Shown: piece after piece, positions 38,301 to 50,300 of the stretch
Numbering within the stretch: position 1 is the first letter of the stretch
Layout: each line of letters opens with the position of its first letter
Source of the DNA: Kryptolebias marmoratus
Taxonomy: Eukaryota > Chordata > Actinopteri > Cyprinodontiformes > Rivulidae
Direction: 5' to 3'
NCBI RefSeq assembly: GCF_001649575.2
Contig: NC_051433.1
Coordinates: 27,940,957-28,004,956, forward strand
DNA: 64,000 nucleotides
Made by a program: the position numbers and the translations under genes
Notes under the pieces: model-generated
Seen by the model: the letters and a program-made list of their open reading frames with translations, nothing else
Told to the model about the DNA's origin: nothing
The model's database searches: none

Positions 38301-41300
38301 TCTGGCCAAGTATAAACCTATATCTAATCTCCCATTCATCTCTAAAATTCTTGAGAAAATAGTTACAAATCAATTGTGTGAATATCTGGACAGAAATAAT
38401 CTGTTTGAGAAGTTTCAGTCAGGGTTTAGAGCTCATCTTAGTGCAGAAGCAGCACTGGTGAAAGCTACTAATGATATTCTCCTGGCCTCAGACAGTGAAC
38501 TTGGGTCCATACTTGCCCTGTTAAATGTCCATGCTGCATTTGATCACAATAATATTACAGGGACTTTAAATCATCTTTATCTGATATGCATGACACATTC
38601 TCCTCGCGTTTGCATGGGTTTTCTCTGGGTACTCCTGTTTTCTCCCACAATCCTAAAACAGGCATGTTCAGGCCCAGGCCTCCCTTGAAAAAGAGATCTG
38701 TGATCTGAATTGGATTTGCCTGGTTAAATAAAGGTTAAATTAAATTAAAATAGAAAATGAAAACTTTAAACTTTATTTTTTAAATAAAGTGCGAGATATA
38801 TTGTTTTCCCACACACCTTTCATAGTCCATGGGACACTCTGATCAAAACTCCTGGGTCCTAAAGCATTAAAATGGGTTTCTTCCCATCAGCTTCTCAACT
38901 CTTCTGTCTTTGTACAAAATTTTGCTTCCCTTATTATGACCAGACATATTTAATAAACTGACTGAAATAGTCACAGCCACGAAGAGCCGCCTTTGTCTCT
39001 GCACATCTTTTTAAGTTCATAGGTTTAAAAGTTTTGAGGGAACAGTTGTAAAGATGGCTATATTTTCTAACAGCCTCGGCCAGCTGCTTCTCAGCGGAAC
39101 AGCAGAAGCAAAATGACTCCATTAAAGCTCACCAACTTTTCTACATAAATACACCTACAACAACTGACCAATCACACAATACTTGGCGCCAACCCCTGTA
39201 AGAAAAAGTTTGGCCAAAACTTTAGATTACAATCATCTAATAATAAGAAATGATGGAGTTAAAGCTATATTGGTCAAAACTTGAAAGTAACATGCGCAAT
39301 GTCATGATATCTTACCTGATCTGTTTGCTGGTAGAGTACATGTTGTGAATGACAGCTACTACCACATCAAATTTCAGCTCATTATCCATAAAATTCACTG
39401 AGTTACAGCCATTTTTGTGTAGATAAAGGTAGGTTAGCAGTGATGGCCATCTTGAATCGGATTGACTCCAAAATTTAATCAGTTGTAGATGTATATCTAA
39501 TGATTGTTTTCTGAGGATTTCATTGAAATCTGTTTAGTAAGTTTATGAGATATTTTTCTAACAGACAAAGAGGATTGACTCCAACAGTTACTGCAAGTTT
39601 TTAAGCAAAAATATCTTCAGCTCAAAGTAAGGCTTGGGGGCAACTCTCAGCTACTACCACACCAAATTTTAGCTTAATGAGGTCATCTGGTTGTGGTGGC
39701 CATCTTGAATAGGGTTGCCTCCAAAATCTAATCAGTTGTAAATGTACAACCAGTGATTACTCTCTGAGAGTTTCAAAAAAATCTCTGTTTAAGATATTTT
39801 GCTAACAGTACAGACAAACAAACATGCAAACACACACAAAGGTAGGCAAAACACCTTATCGCTCTGCCTTTACCTTGAGCGGCGGGTGATAATACAGAGG
39901 ACAGAACAGCATCTTTAGCTCACCATTTTCCCCCCACTATCCCTCTCTCTGTCCCTCCCTCCGCTGCTGTGACTCCTCAGGAGCTGCTGGGCATCATGAA
40001 TGGCCTGGGTGACCACGTCGCCGTCTCCCAGGAAACCTGAGGACAAAAAGCAAAGAAGAACTCAAAAAAAAAAAAAAAAAAACACCAAGAAGGCAATGAT
40101 GGGGATGTAAAAAAAAAACATCAAGCAGACATCAACTAAAGAAGGTTAAAAAAAAGCATTTATTATGAAAGATTACATTTTAGAGCATTATTACCAAAAT
40201 AAATAACTTTTGCTTTAAAATAAGGGAGGTTTTTATTTTATTCTTTTCCCTAATTGTTTTTATTGCCTTTCACTGAAGACAAAAGACCTATACTTTTTCA
40301 GCTTGGCAGCCTCCATCACAGCTAGTGTCCACCAGCAGGTCCACCATAACAGGCACCAATGGATGGATGGATGGATGGATGGATGGATGGATGGATGGAT
40401 GGATGGATGGATGGATTGGAGCTCCATTGATGATGGCTTTGTATTGCACATGTGCACGTACTCAGAGTTATGTAACCTAAATGTAGACAACCTTTAGGAA
40501 ACCAAAAACTTCATTTGCTCTGGGTGATTTAACTCAAGATTTAGATTTAACTCAGAGTTTATTACTCTGGAAACACAACTCTGATACTTTGGATTAAAAA
40601 TATCTCAAAGTGAGCTCTTCTGACTTACTGCTGAATCCATGTCCCAGTCAGAGGTCAAGGTGCTTCAGAGTGTGACACAGATACCTTTACCCCCCACTTG
40701 ATGTCCTCCTCAGCTTGTGTTATGAGGTATGTTTCTGGTTTACTCACTGAGGGCGGAGCGAGGTGGGCTGTGGGAGACATCCCTCTGGAGATCTCTGGAT
40801 CTGTAGGCCCCCTGAAGTCCCAGCGACCCCAGCTCCAGGCCCTGTGGACTGGATGTTTTCCTCAGCTCTAGACCCTTTGGTTTAGAGGTCAGGTTTAGGG
40901 GCTGACTGGCCTCCTGAACACACAGTGAAAACAAACAAGTGAAGGGGTGGGGCCTGTGATTCTGTACTGAGACATAAAGACAAAGGATGAGGGCGTGCAT
41001 GTATTTTGGTTATTAACAGCCACTGTTTGACATGTCGAAGCACATCCGTCACACCTTTGGAGCGTTTTGGCCTTCAGGTTATTCTCATTCTCTAATTGCT
41101 TTTGTTGACTCAAGCTGTGTGGGTCTATCTGTTCTTGAGAACATTTCGTGCAAGAAATTCATGCTACACATACAGACACACAGACATTAAATCTTTGAAC
41201 AGTGGGTGTGGTGTGTTCCTGAAGCTTTTCATTCTCCCAAAAAATACATTGTTTGTTCAGTCCTGAGGGAATCACTTTCTTTAAGATCCCTTAAACCACA

Positions 41301-44300
41301 AACACATATTCAGCACCTACACTCCCTGTACAGTAAACAAACACACTGTCACAGCTTCCTCCTCTCTCACTGTTTGTGTTTCCGTGTCAGCTGACGAAGA
41401 GCAGGCTAACAGTATAAACATCCCAATGATATTGTACCTGCCGGAAAGAACCGCTGCTTCTCTTGACTGGGGTGGGGTGAGTGTTCGGCAGCAGCTGCAT
41501 GGGGTAGTCCACAGCTGGAAAAAGTAAAACACAATTTCAGACATTGCAAGACAAATTCAGACTGACGACAGTATATAAGATGTAGAGCAGCAGAGAGGTT
41601 TCATTGATCAGTTGCAGCAGAATTTTTTGACTTTGGAAATCTGTCCCAGTAAGAATGCCCCTCAGTTTATGGATGTCAGTACACGGAGAAAATTAACATC
41701 TTACAATAACCACAGGTGTTCTTTTAGGACAGTGGTGTCCAATCCTGGTCCTGTAGGGCCACTATCCTGCATGTTTTAGATGTTTCTCTGCTTTAACACA
41801 CCCAATTGGCTTTTGCAGAATTTGAAGACCTGCTGAAGTGCAGGGAAACATCTAAATCATGCAGAATAGTGGCCCTTCAGGACCAAGGTTGAACACAACT
41901 ACTATAGGACCTATCCTAGCTCTCATTCTGTGTTCTGTTTTTATCATGTGCTGTCAAAGGAGAAAACCATAATGTCAATTAGATATGTGTGAGTGTGGTT
42001 CATGTGTTTGTTAGCAAAATATTTCATGGCCCACTTTCATGGCTTTTAATGAAACTTTCACAAAGTAATCATTGAATGTAAATCTACAACTAATTAACAT
42101 TTTCAGTCAACCTGTTTCAAGATCGCTGCCTCAGCTAAGCAACCTTAGCACAAAACTTACTGAACCTTAGACAGAAAAATTACTGAACCTTAGACAAGCT
42201 AAAGTCTGTTGTGGTTGTAGCAAAGTTACTCACAGCACATACTCTGAGTGTGACGACTTGTGCTATTACATGAGATTGTGTTGAACTTTTTTCAAGGTTT
42301 GAACATAATGGCTATTAGTTCTCTCGAGTTCAATCAAGGCTCAATGTCATTCTTAGGTTTTAGCAAAAACTTATTGTGGACAACATGGGTTTACATGCCT
42401 TAGCAATGCCATCAGAACTAAGAAACAAAACACAAACCTAAATTAGCTCATGGAAAATATAGAAGATTGACATAAATAAAAGACACAAATAAAACAATAA
42501 ATTGTACCTCATTGGCCGCATTAACTACAGAGCTATAAAGAAACTTTTATACAGCTTCTTCTCACACATAAAAAAACAAACAAAAAACACCCTTTGTCTT
42601 CTGCGGAAACTTCTTGTAACTAGTTTCTTGCAGACATTTCTGGTACAACGCTCCGCGTGGCTCTATAATGCCCCTTTTCCACTGGCTCTATTTCAGAAGC
42701 TCCGCTCTACTCGGCCTGGCTTGGCTCGGCTCTCTGAAAAATGCAAAAAATTACGTTTCCACTGGCCAGTTTGGTCGGTAGCAGAGGAACGCCTCCTTGT
42801 GTTGTATGTTGGGGGGGATGCTGCGATTGTTGCACAGAGTAGGACAGCTGTTATCCGCCGGAGATTTCAGGCTTTACAGCGCCTTCAGCTGGGGGACAGA
42901 CGGCATAAACGTTGCAGGGTAAGCTGACGCTGTTGTTTATAGTCCTATTACTTCGCTACCGTTCCAAGATTGTCAATCGTTGTTTTCTTCGCTCTTCTTA
43001 CACTTCAATCTGACCACACCCATGACCAATGAGTGAACAGGAGCTAAGCTTGCGTTACCCACGAAAGCAGGGTTGGCCCGCTAGCTCTACTCCAAAGCAG
43101 GGACCAAAAAAGCAGGGACCAGCTTCGAAAAAATGCCGGTGGAAATGCGCACAAAGCAAACCAAGTACAGTGGAGCCGGGACCTTTAGAGCCAGTGGAAA
43201 AGGGGCATAAGTGCGTCAACCAATCTTACCCCAAGGGCAGTAATGTGACATGCGTAATAAAACATAAGTTAAGCTAACCCTAACATATTTATTATTGAAC
43301 GTTTCATATCAAATACTAATATATGTATTGCCCTCTTTAGTGAAGTGAAATTTTTTTATATAGCACTTTTCCGCAACAAGGCGATTCAAATTGCTTTACA
43401 ACATAGAAACTACAATCAGGTACATAATCAAATACAGATAAAAACATCATAATCAAATATAGAGATACAGAAGTAAAAACATCAATCATGTATAATCTAA
43501 ATGAAATATAAGATAATCTAAATAAAATCATGAAACTAAACATATCTAAACATGAGCTAAGACAGTCAAAATAGTAGCTAAGATAATCTAAATGAAATCA
43601 TGATAAAGTTAAAGCTGAACTAAACAACAATTAGGAATCTAACAATCTAACAATATCTAAAATATGAGCTAAGCTACACTAAACAAAAGTAAAAGTACAG
43701 GAAGGCTAAATAAGCTAACATAAACTGAAACATGATAATGCTAAACTAAAGGTACAACATGGCTAACTAATAGTACCAAAGGCCCGCTAAACAGCCAACA
43801 TAAAAAATGCTAGGATAAACATGATAATGCTAAGCTAAAGGTACCAAGAGACTAACCAACAGTACTAAGGCCCGCTAAACAGCCAACATAAGAATGACTA
43901 AGATAACTAAACTAAGGTAGTGAAGGAGGAGAGGGAGGGAGTGCTTGTGAGGTGACAAAGACGAGGCAGAGACGGTGGAAAATGAGTGTGTGTGTGTAGA
44001 GGCGGTGGGAGGCGGTGTGGTGTGTGTGTTTGTAGAGAAGTCCATGAATCACGTCACAGAAGCCATTGTCTTTGATAATATGATGGAATGTTTATCAGCC
44101 AGCCCAGAGCAGATCCACAGATGTCCTTAGGCAAGGGAGGGGGCAGAGCATCTTGTTTACATAAAATCCAGGGAGAAATTGAAGATATCTGGCCACCAAG
44201 GCCAGCACAGGGAGCCAGATTTACATAACAATAATTGTTTTGGGTCAGGCCGACTTATGTTTTCCGTCTGCCTTGAAAGTCTTGCTGGTACTTCTCAATG

Positions 44301-47300
44301 GTGAATCCAAACAGCTAAATTACAGGTCCATTCTGTCTGATTCGAGCGAGCAACTTTCTCCAAGATTTATCTTATTCCATTCCTGAGTCCAGGAACTGCA
44401 TTTAGTCTGCGGCCCTGTAAAAGGATTGCATCCCACTTGCGATTCTGCTCCCGTAACATCACAGTTTGAGTGTTGCTCGCTGAACCCATCAAACGAAGTT
44501 GACGATATGTCAGGTAACTGCCTAATCCAAACAGCAGAAATTCTGTTATCAAAAACCCAAATATGTAAAGATTCTCCACGTCCTCCACTGACAAAATCGA
44601 TGGACAGGCTATTCCACTTCTTCCAGGAATCCATTGTGTATCTAGCGAATGATGTCCCATCTGGGCAGGCGGGGTCTCCTTTGCCCAGTCTTCCCGTTGT
44701 GAAAATTTGATCAGTTGCATTGAGAGACCAGCTGACCAGATCCATCCATCCATCCATCCATCCATCCATCCATCCATCCATCCATCCATCCATCCATTTT
44801 CTTTACCCACTTCTCCATTCCGGGTCGCGGGGGTGCTGGTGCCTGTCTCCAGTAGTCACTGTGCGAGAGGCGGGGGACACCCTGGACAGGTCGCAAGTCC
44901 ATCGCAGGGCCACATATAGACAAACAAGACAAACAACCATTCACACTCTCACTCACACATATGGTAAGTGCATGGGTGAAAAATGATGTTTCTTACCCTA
45001 CTGGTGCAAAACATCAACCACTGTGTACAAAATGGTAATAACTTTATACTTAATGACATCCACTTGACATAAAGTGGTACGAAGTTGGTACAATTTAGAC
45101 AAAGTATGAACTGACCAGCACCCTGCAGCTCTGGTAGTATGTTAAAGTTCAGGTATCTTAAACAAACTGTCAACCAGAACAAATCAAAAAACAAGGTAAA
45201 ACCATAGAGTGTATGAGTTTAAATTATAAATGGACATAAAAATAACTTTAGATTATAGTTTTATAGTCATAAAGTGCTTTTAATGCCTGAATTTAAATAA
45301 ATCAAATTAACAAAAATATTAAAACAACCATGAAATAGATTATTACATATTTTATTGTCATAAAACCTAAAAAAGCAGTTTAAAGAAGAAAAACTGAGAG
45401 CCAGAGGCCTCTTTGGATAATGTTGCTTGCCAAACTGTAGCAATAGCTAATTTCTTCGGTAATGTGTACAGTACCAGTACGTACGCTGGCAGCGATAAAC
45501 CAATCAGAGAACACTACGTAATACGTACAGTACGTATGATGGCAGCGATAAACCAATCAGAGAACATTATGTAATATAATACAATACGGAGCTAGCCATC
45601 ATTGCGGGAGGATTAAAAAAGAACTCCAACCGCTGGACGTTGGTGTAAACAGCGCGTTCAAAGTGAAGTTACAAGTGGCGTGGGAGCGATGGATGACTGA
45701 CAAAGAACACACATTTATTAAGACAGGGGGGGCAGCGAAAGGGTGAGTTACGCCATCATATGCGAATGGATTATGGATGCCTGGGCTAAGGTATCTGCTT
45801 TAACTGTTGTCCGAGCTTTCACGAAAGCCGGCATCATTGTTGAACAGCCCCCTGGCAACGAGACTGACTCCGACAATGATGAGAGGGAACCTAGCATGTT
45901 TGATGGCAAAATTGCCCAGCTGTTCAATTCAGACAGAAGATGAGGACTTTGCTGGATTTGTGGAAGAAGAATGATAAAAAATAATATCTAAAATAATTGT
46001 TACATAGTAGAATAAAGTTCAACCAAACTCACAGTTTTGCTTCCGTGACCTTTTTTGTTTTAGCATGCGCCTTATAATCCGGAGCGCCTTATGGTGCAGA
46101 AAATACGGGCTGAGTGTCAGAACACCATCAACTCCATACAGACATCACTAGTTAGCATTCTTATCACAAGTTGTTTTAGTTAATGTTTCTTTGGTCACAG
46201 TAGAGCTGGAGGTGCTGCTGTTAGCAGATCTCTTTATTACTATTCGGGCTTTAATCTTCTGTTTCTGTCACAATTCCTTATTTCCTACTCTTCTTGCAGG
46301 TTTAAAAACAAAACAAAAAAAACTGCAAAGAATGTCTTCATAGACAACAATGGGATTGTGAGAAGGCTCAGCCCTCTTTGAAGCTCTGTAGCTTAGATAT
46401 CCACAGCTGAAACATTCAAAGTATAATGTTAATTCACATAGTTCTTACCTTGCTGCTGTATGTTCAAATATTAATTTTTCTAACATGTTTGGCTGTAATT
46501 AGATCTTTCATGCATCAAAAAAGGTCATGTGACACCATGAATGTGTTGGGGGAAGTAGGCAGGACTTAAAGCTCCACATTCCTAGTGTGCACACTCTGGT
46601 CCTAAAAATACAACAAGGCAGCCTCTGTAAACCGGGTCCTGCTAGGTTCAGTTCCCAACAATAAGAGGTTTCCAACTCTCATGCATCTTCGTGTGACTGT
46701 CACACATTCATCCATTTCTCACACAGTCACACTGCCAACTCCCAGAAAGTAATCACTGGATGTATCTGTACAACTGATGACCTTTTGAAGTCAACCTGAT
46801 TGAAGATGGCCACCACAGCTAATCAAACCTTAGCATGCACATACAGTGCAATAACTGAATTTGGCACAGAAGTAGCTGAGAGTCATTCATACCTGTCAAG
46901 ATAATTAAAAATAAACAAGTAAATCCATTAACTTCCACTGACCAAAAGTGACACCTAAATGTTAGTTTTTTGGGTGCCGTCATGTTTTATTTTTGGAGCA
47001 TTTTTGGTCTGTGCTCTGAAGATTTAAGGCTTTACCTTCAGAACAAAAGTCCCAGCTACACACCCTCCCAAAAAATATATATCTCTATATAAAATATAAC
47101 ACCTTTCTAAAGTCTTAAATAACTAAATTAATTTAAAATGTATTTTTGCACTGTGAAATCTGGGTGAATAAACATAAATAGACCTGAAAAAAATGATCTG
47201 AAGTGTATTTTTATTTGTCATAAAAATGTATCATTCATTTACATTGAGGGGCTGGGTTAAAAAAAATGTTCTGCAGCCAGCCTCAAGGAGTGCTAGTCTT

Positions 47301-50300
47301 TGTGGCTTCAACAATTGGCTTCAGGTCCTTTTGTCCAACTATAGTACGAACAGATATTAAAAAATATACATCAGAAAGTAATCATTAAATGCACATCTAA
47401 AACTGAATTACCTCATCTAATTAGCCTTAACAAATACAAAACTTGATTCTGCAGATATATTATTTACAGATCTATAGTTAATATTTCATTTGATAATAGC
47501 TGACAGCCATTGAAACACAACTTTGCGCATTAACAATTCTCACAATATCATGTGAGATTGCGCACAACTTTATTTTCAAAGTTTATTAAAATGACTAACT
47601 TCATAATTTCTCATCATAAAATGAATTTAATTTAAACTCTAGCATGAAAGGCAGTGGGTGATGTGCATTCCCTCAAGGAATGCTAGGTCTTTAATTTTTA
47701 ATAAGGCAAACGTTCCATTCATTTACATGGACTTGTACCTATACTGCACCCAGCCTACAGGGGGCACTTGTTTCAGCTTCAACTTCTGTGTTATGTTCCT
47801 GTATCTTGTTCAGTGTTAATGGTCTAATCTGCCTGGGACCACTTTTAACTTTAATCTTTTTTTAACTCAACTGATGTTGTTCTGGATATATTTAATTACT
47901 TTTAATTAATACTTTTTTGTTTTAACTTTGAGCGTGAACAAATCCAGTTTTTAAACAGCTGAAACCACCAACTTACTTGGCTTGCAGGGGATGGGCTGCA
48001 GCGGCAGTGTCATTGGAGGGTCAGAGGTGACAGAGAGGGGCTGGGTGTTTGGGTGGAAAGCTGGGATCATCACGTAGGGCATGTTCACCTGCTGGGACAA
48101 AGCAAGACAAAGGACATCTTACAGTGTTTCTAACACTCCAACATGCTGACCTACTCAGTCATCCTGCTCTAGCTGTTGCTCGCAGTGATATATGAAGACA
48201 CATGAAAACTCTTGAGAGGAGCTGACCTGGATCTGCTGCTGAAGCAGGTTGATCTTATGCTGCTGCTGGATCAGCTGCTGCTGCTGCTTGGCAATCTGAG
48301 ACACAAAACATGTTTAATAGCTGCTACTAGCTCAAAACAGAGAAAAAGCCCACAGTGAACGTTAGAACAAAGACAAACAAGCTAAAGAGTAGAGCGGTCA
48401 TCCTTACAAAACTGACAAAACCAAAGGGACATTTAAAGGAATAGTTTAGCCCTTCTGAAGTGGGTTTCTACATAAAAGTTATAAATAATTAAAAACTTAA
48501 AAAAAATTATAAACTTTAGAAATTAAAAAGACAGATTTGGTCCAGTTTTTTTTCTAGAATCACAGAAAATAAATTGAGATAGTTGTTGCAGGGTTAGAGA
48601 CACCCACAACAACTGACTTTTTTGAGAAATAATTTGAGAATAATTTTTTTTGAGTGATTTATAATATCCACCAGCTACTCTCGAACTAGTCTCCAACGGG
48701 TCTCCAACAGTCGCAGCCCAGTGACATACTATCCTAAGTTCAATAGGCTTGATGAGCTAACAAGTTTGAACATGGCTAACATGAAATTTTGGGCGGGAAT
48801 TTCTTTTGTCAAAATAACAGTGTAATACAAATATACTTTTGGTCACTTTGGTCTTAGCTGCATTCAGACTAGCCATTAGCTCATCATTTATGTCAGAATA
48901 AACTATTTCTCCAACCTGATGCTGTTCAAAAAGCTGTCTACAACAGGTAAGATATCAGTAGTCTTAATACTGACTCAGCATTCACACGATTGTTTTTCTG
49001 TTTATTTCTTGTGTACTTTTATTGCAATCAAACTACTTCCACATATTTTTTGCTATTTTAAATAATCATATATCAAAATGTTCAGCTTGATTGGGAATAG
49101 TGTACTGTTAATTTTAATATCTGTAACTTTTAAATTTTTTGAATTATTTTGCTTTATTTACAAAAAAAATCCTCATAGAAATGCATTGAGATCTCTTCAT
49201 TTTCTTCAAAAACATGGTTCTCTTTGAAATCTGCTTCAGCATACTTGCTTTATTTTACCTTATGTCCCTTTTAGCCTCTAACTATAGTTTTGCAAATTTT
49301 TGCTTTAGCTATAGTTTAGCTCATTTCAGGTTTTAGCTACAACTTTTAGTTACGGTTTTGCTACATTTAGCTTTTAACTACTGATTTGTTCATTTTTGCT
49401 TTAAGTAGTAGTTTTGCTGACTTTATCTTCTGGTCTGCTTGCTTTTATTTTACTAATTCGGCTTTAACAATTCATTCTTTAACAAATTTCACAAAGTCAG
49501 TCAGCATTCACACTCCATTTTCCCAGAAAATTTCTAGTTATTAAAAATGTACAAAAACACCCACTCCAAAATGGCTGAACTACTGTTTTTCATCTTATCT
49601 AAATTTGCAGATGGTTCACATTAAAACACAACACTAATTGATAGAAAACATTTGGTCACAGGGCCACGTTTACTTTTCATTTTCAGGTAAAACATTAACA
49701 GTATGACAGCTGAGTCAGTTTTTCTGTTTATTGTTACTTCTTTACCTTTTTTGCAATCAAATTATTTTCACATGCAACAACAAACAGAACCCTGTTTGAG
49801 GTGTATTTCCACATCCTGTGCGATAGTATGGATTCTCAGTGATACCTGTTCCTGTTGCTGCCGGGCCAGCTCCATCTGCTGCTGCTGCTTCTCCAGCAGC
49901 AGGGCGGCCATGTTCCTCTGCTCCGAGTGGGCCCCCAGGAGCTGCTCTCTGAGCCCACTCAGCTGGTTTATCATCATCAACAACTGGAGCTCCTTCTCTG
50001 CCAGAGACTCAGGGGTACCTGTGGGTTGGGGTCGCAGGATCAGCTGGGTCTAAGAACCTCTTCAAAAGCCTGGCCTTGTTTTTGTCCACGCTTTAATCAT
50101 GTTTCACTGAAAATTATTACTGATAAAAAATAAAAACATTCTCATTTCTTACAGAACAATTTAAAATAAGATTTTTGAAAGTGTCAAATCATGATTTCAA
50201 AGTCTGTTTTGTTGTTTTAATAAAAAAAAAAATCAAAACTATTTTTAAATTATTGTGACATTGTCGTGATAAATTACAAAACCATTCATTCTCACTTTTA

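Noticed and set aside
42502..42927. 141-codon + strand open frame
   Set aside because: It overlaps the left half of a MITE with clear inverted ends and matches no protein family I recognise.
44320..44986. Open frames of 70-157 codons rich in DGWM or IHPS
   Set aside because: They run through a (TCCA)n microsatellite and common repeat sequence.
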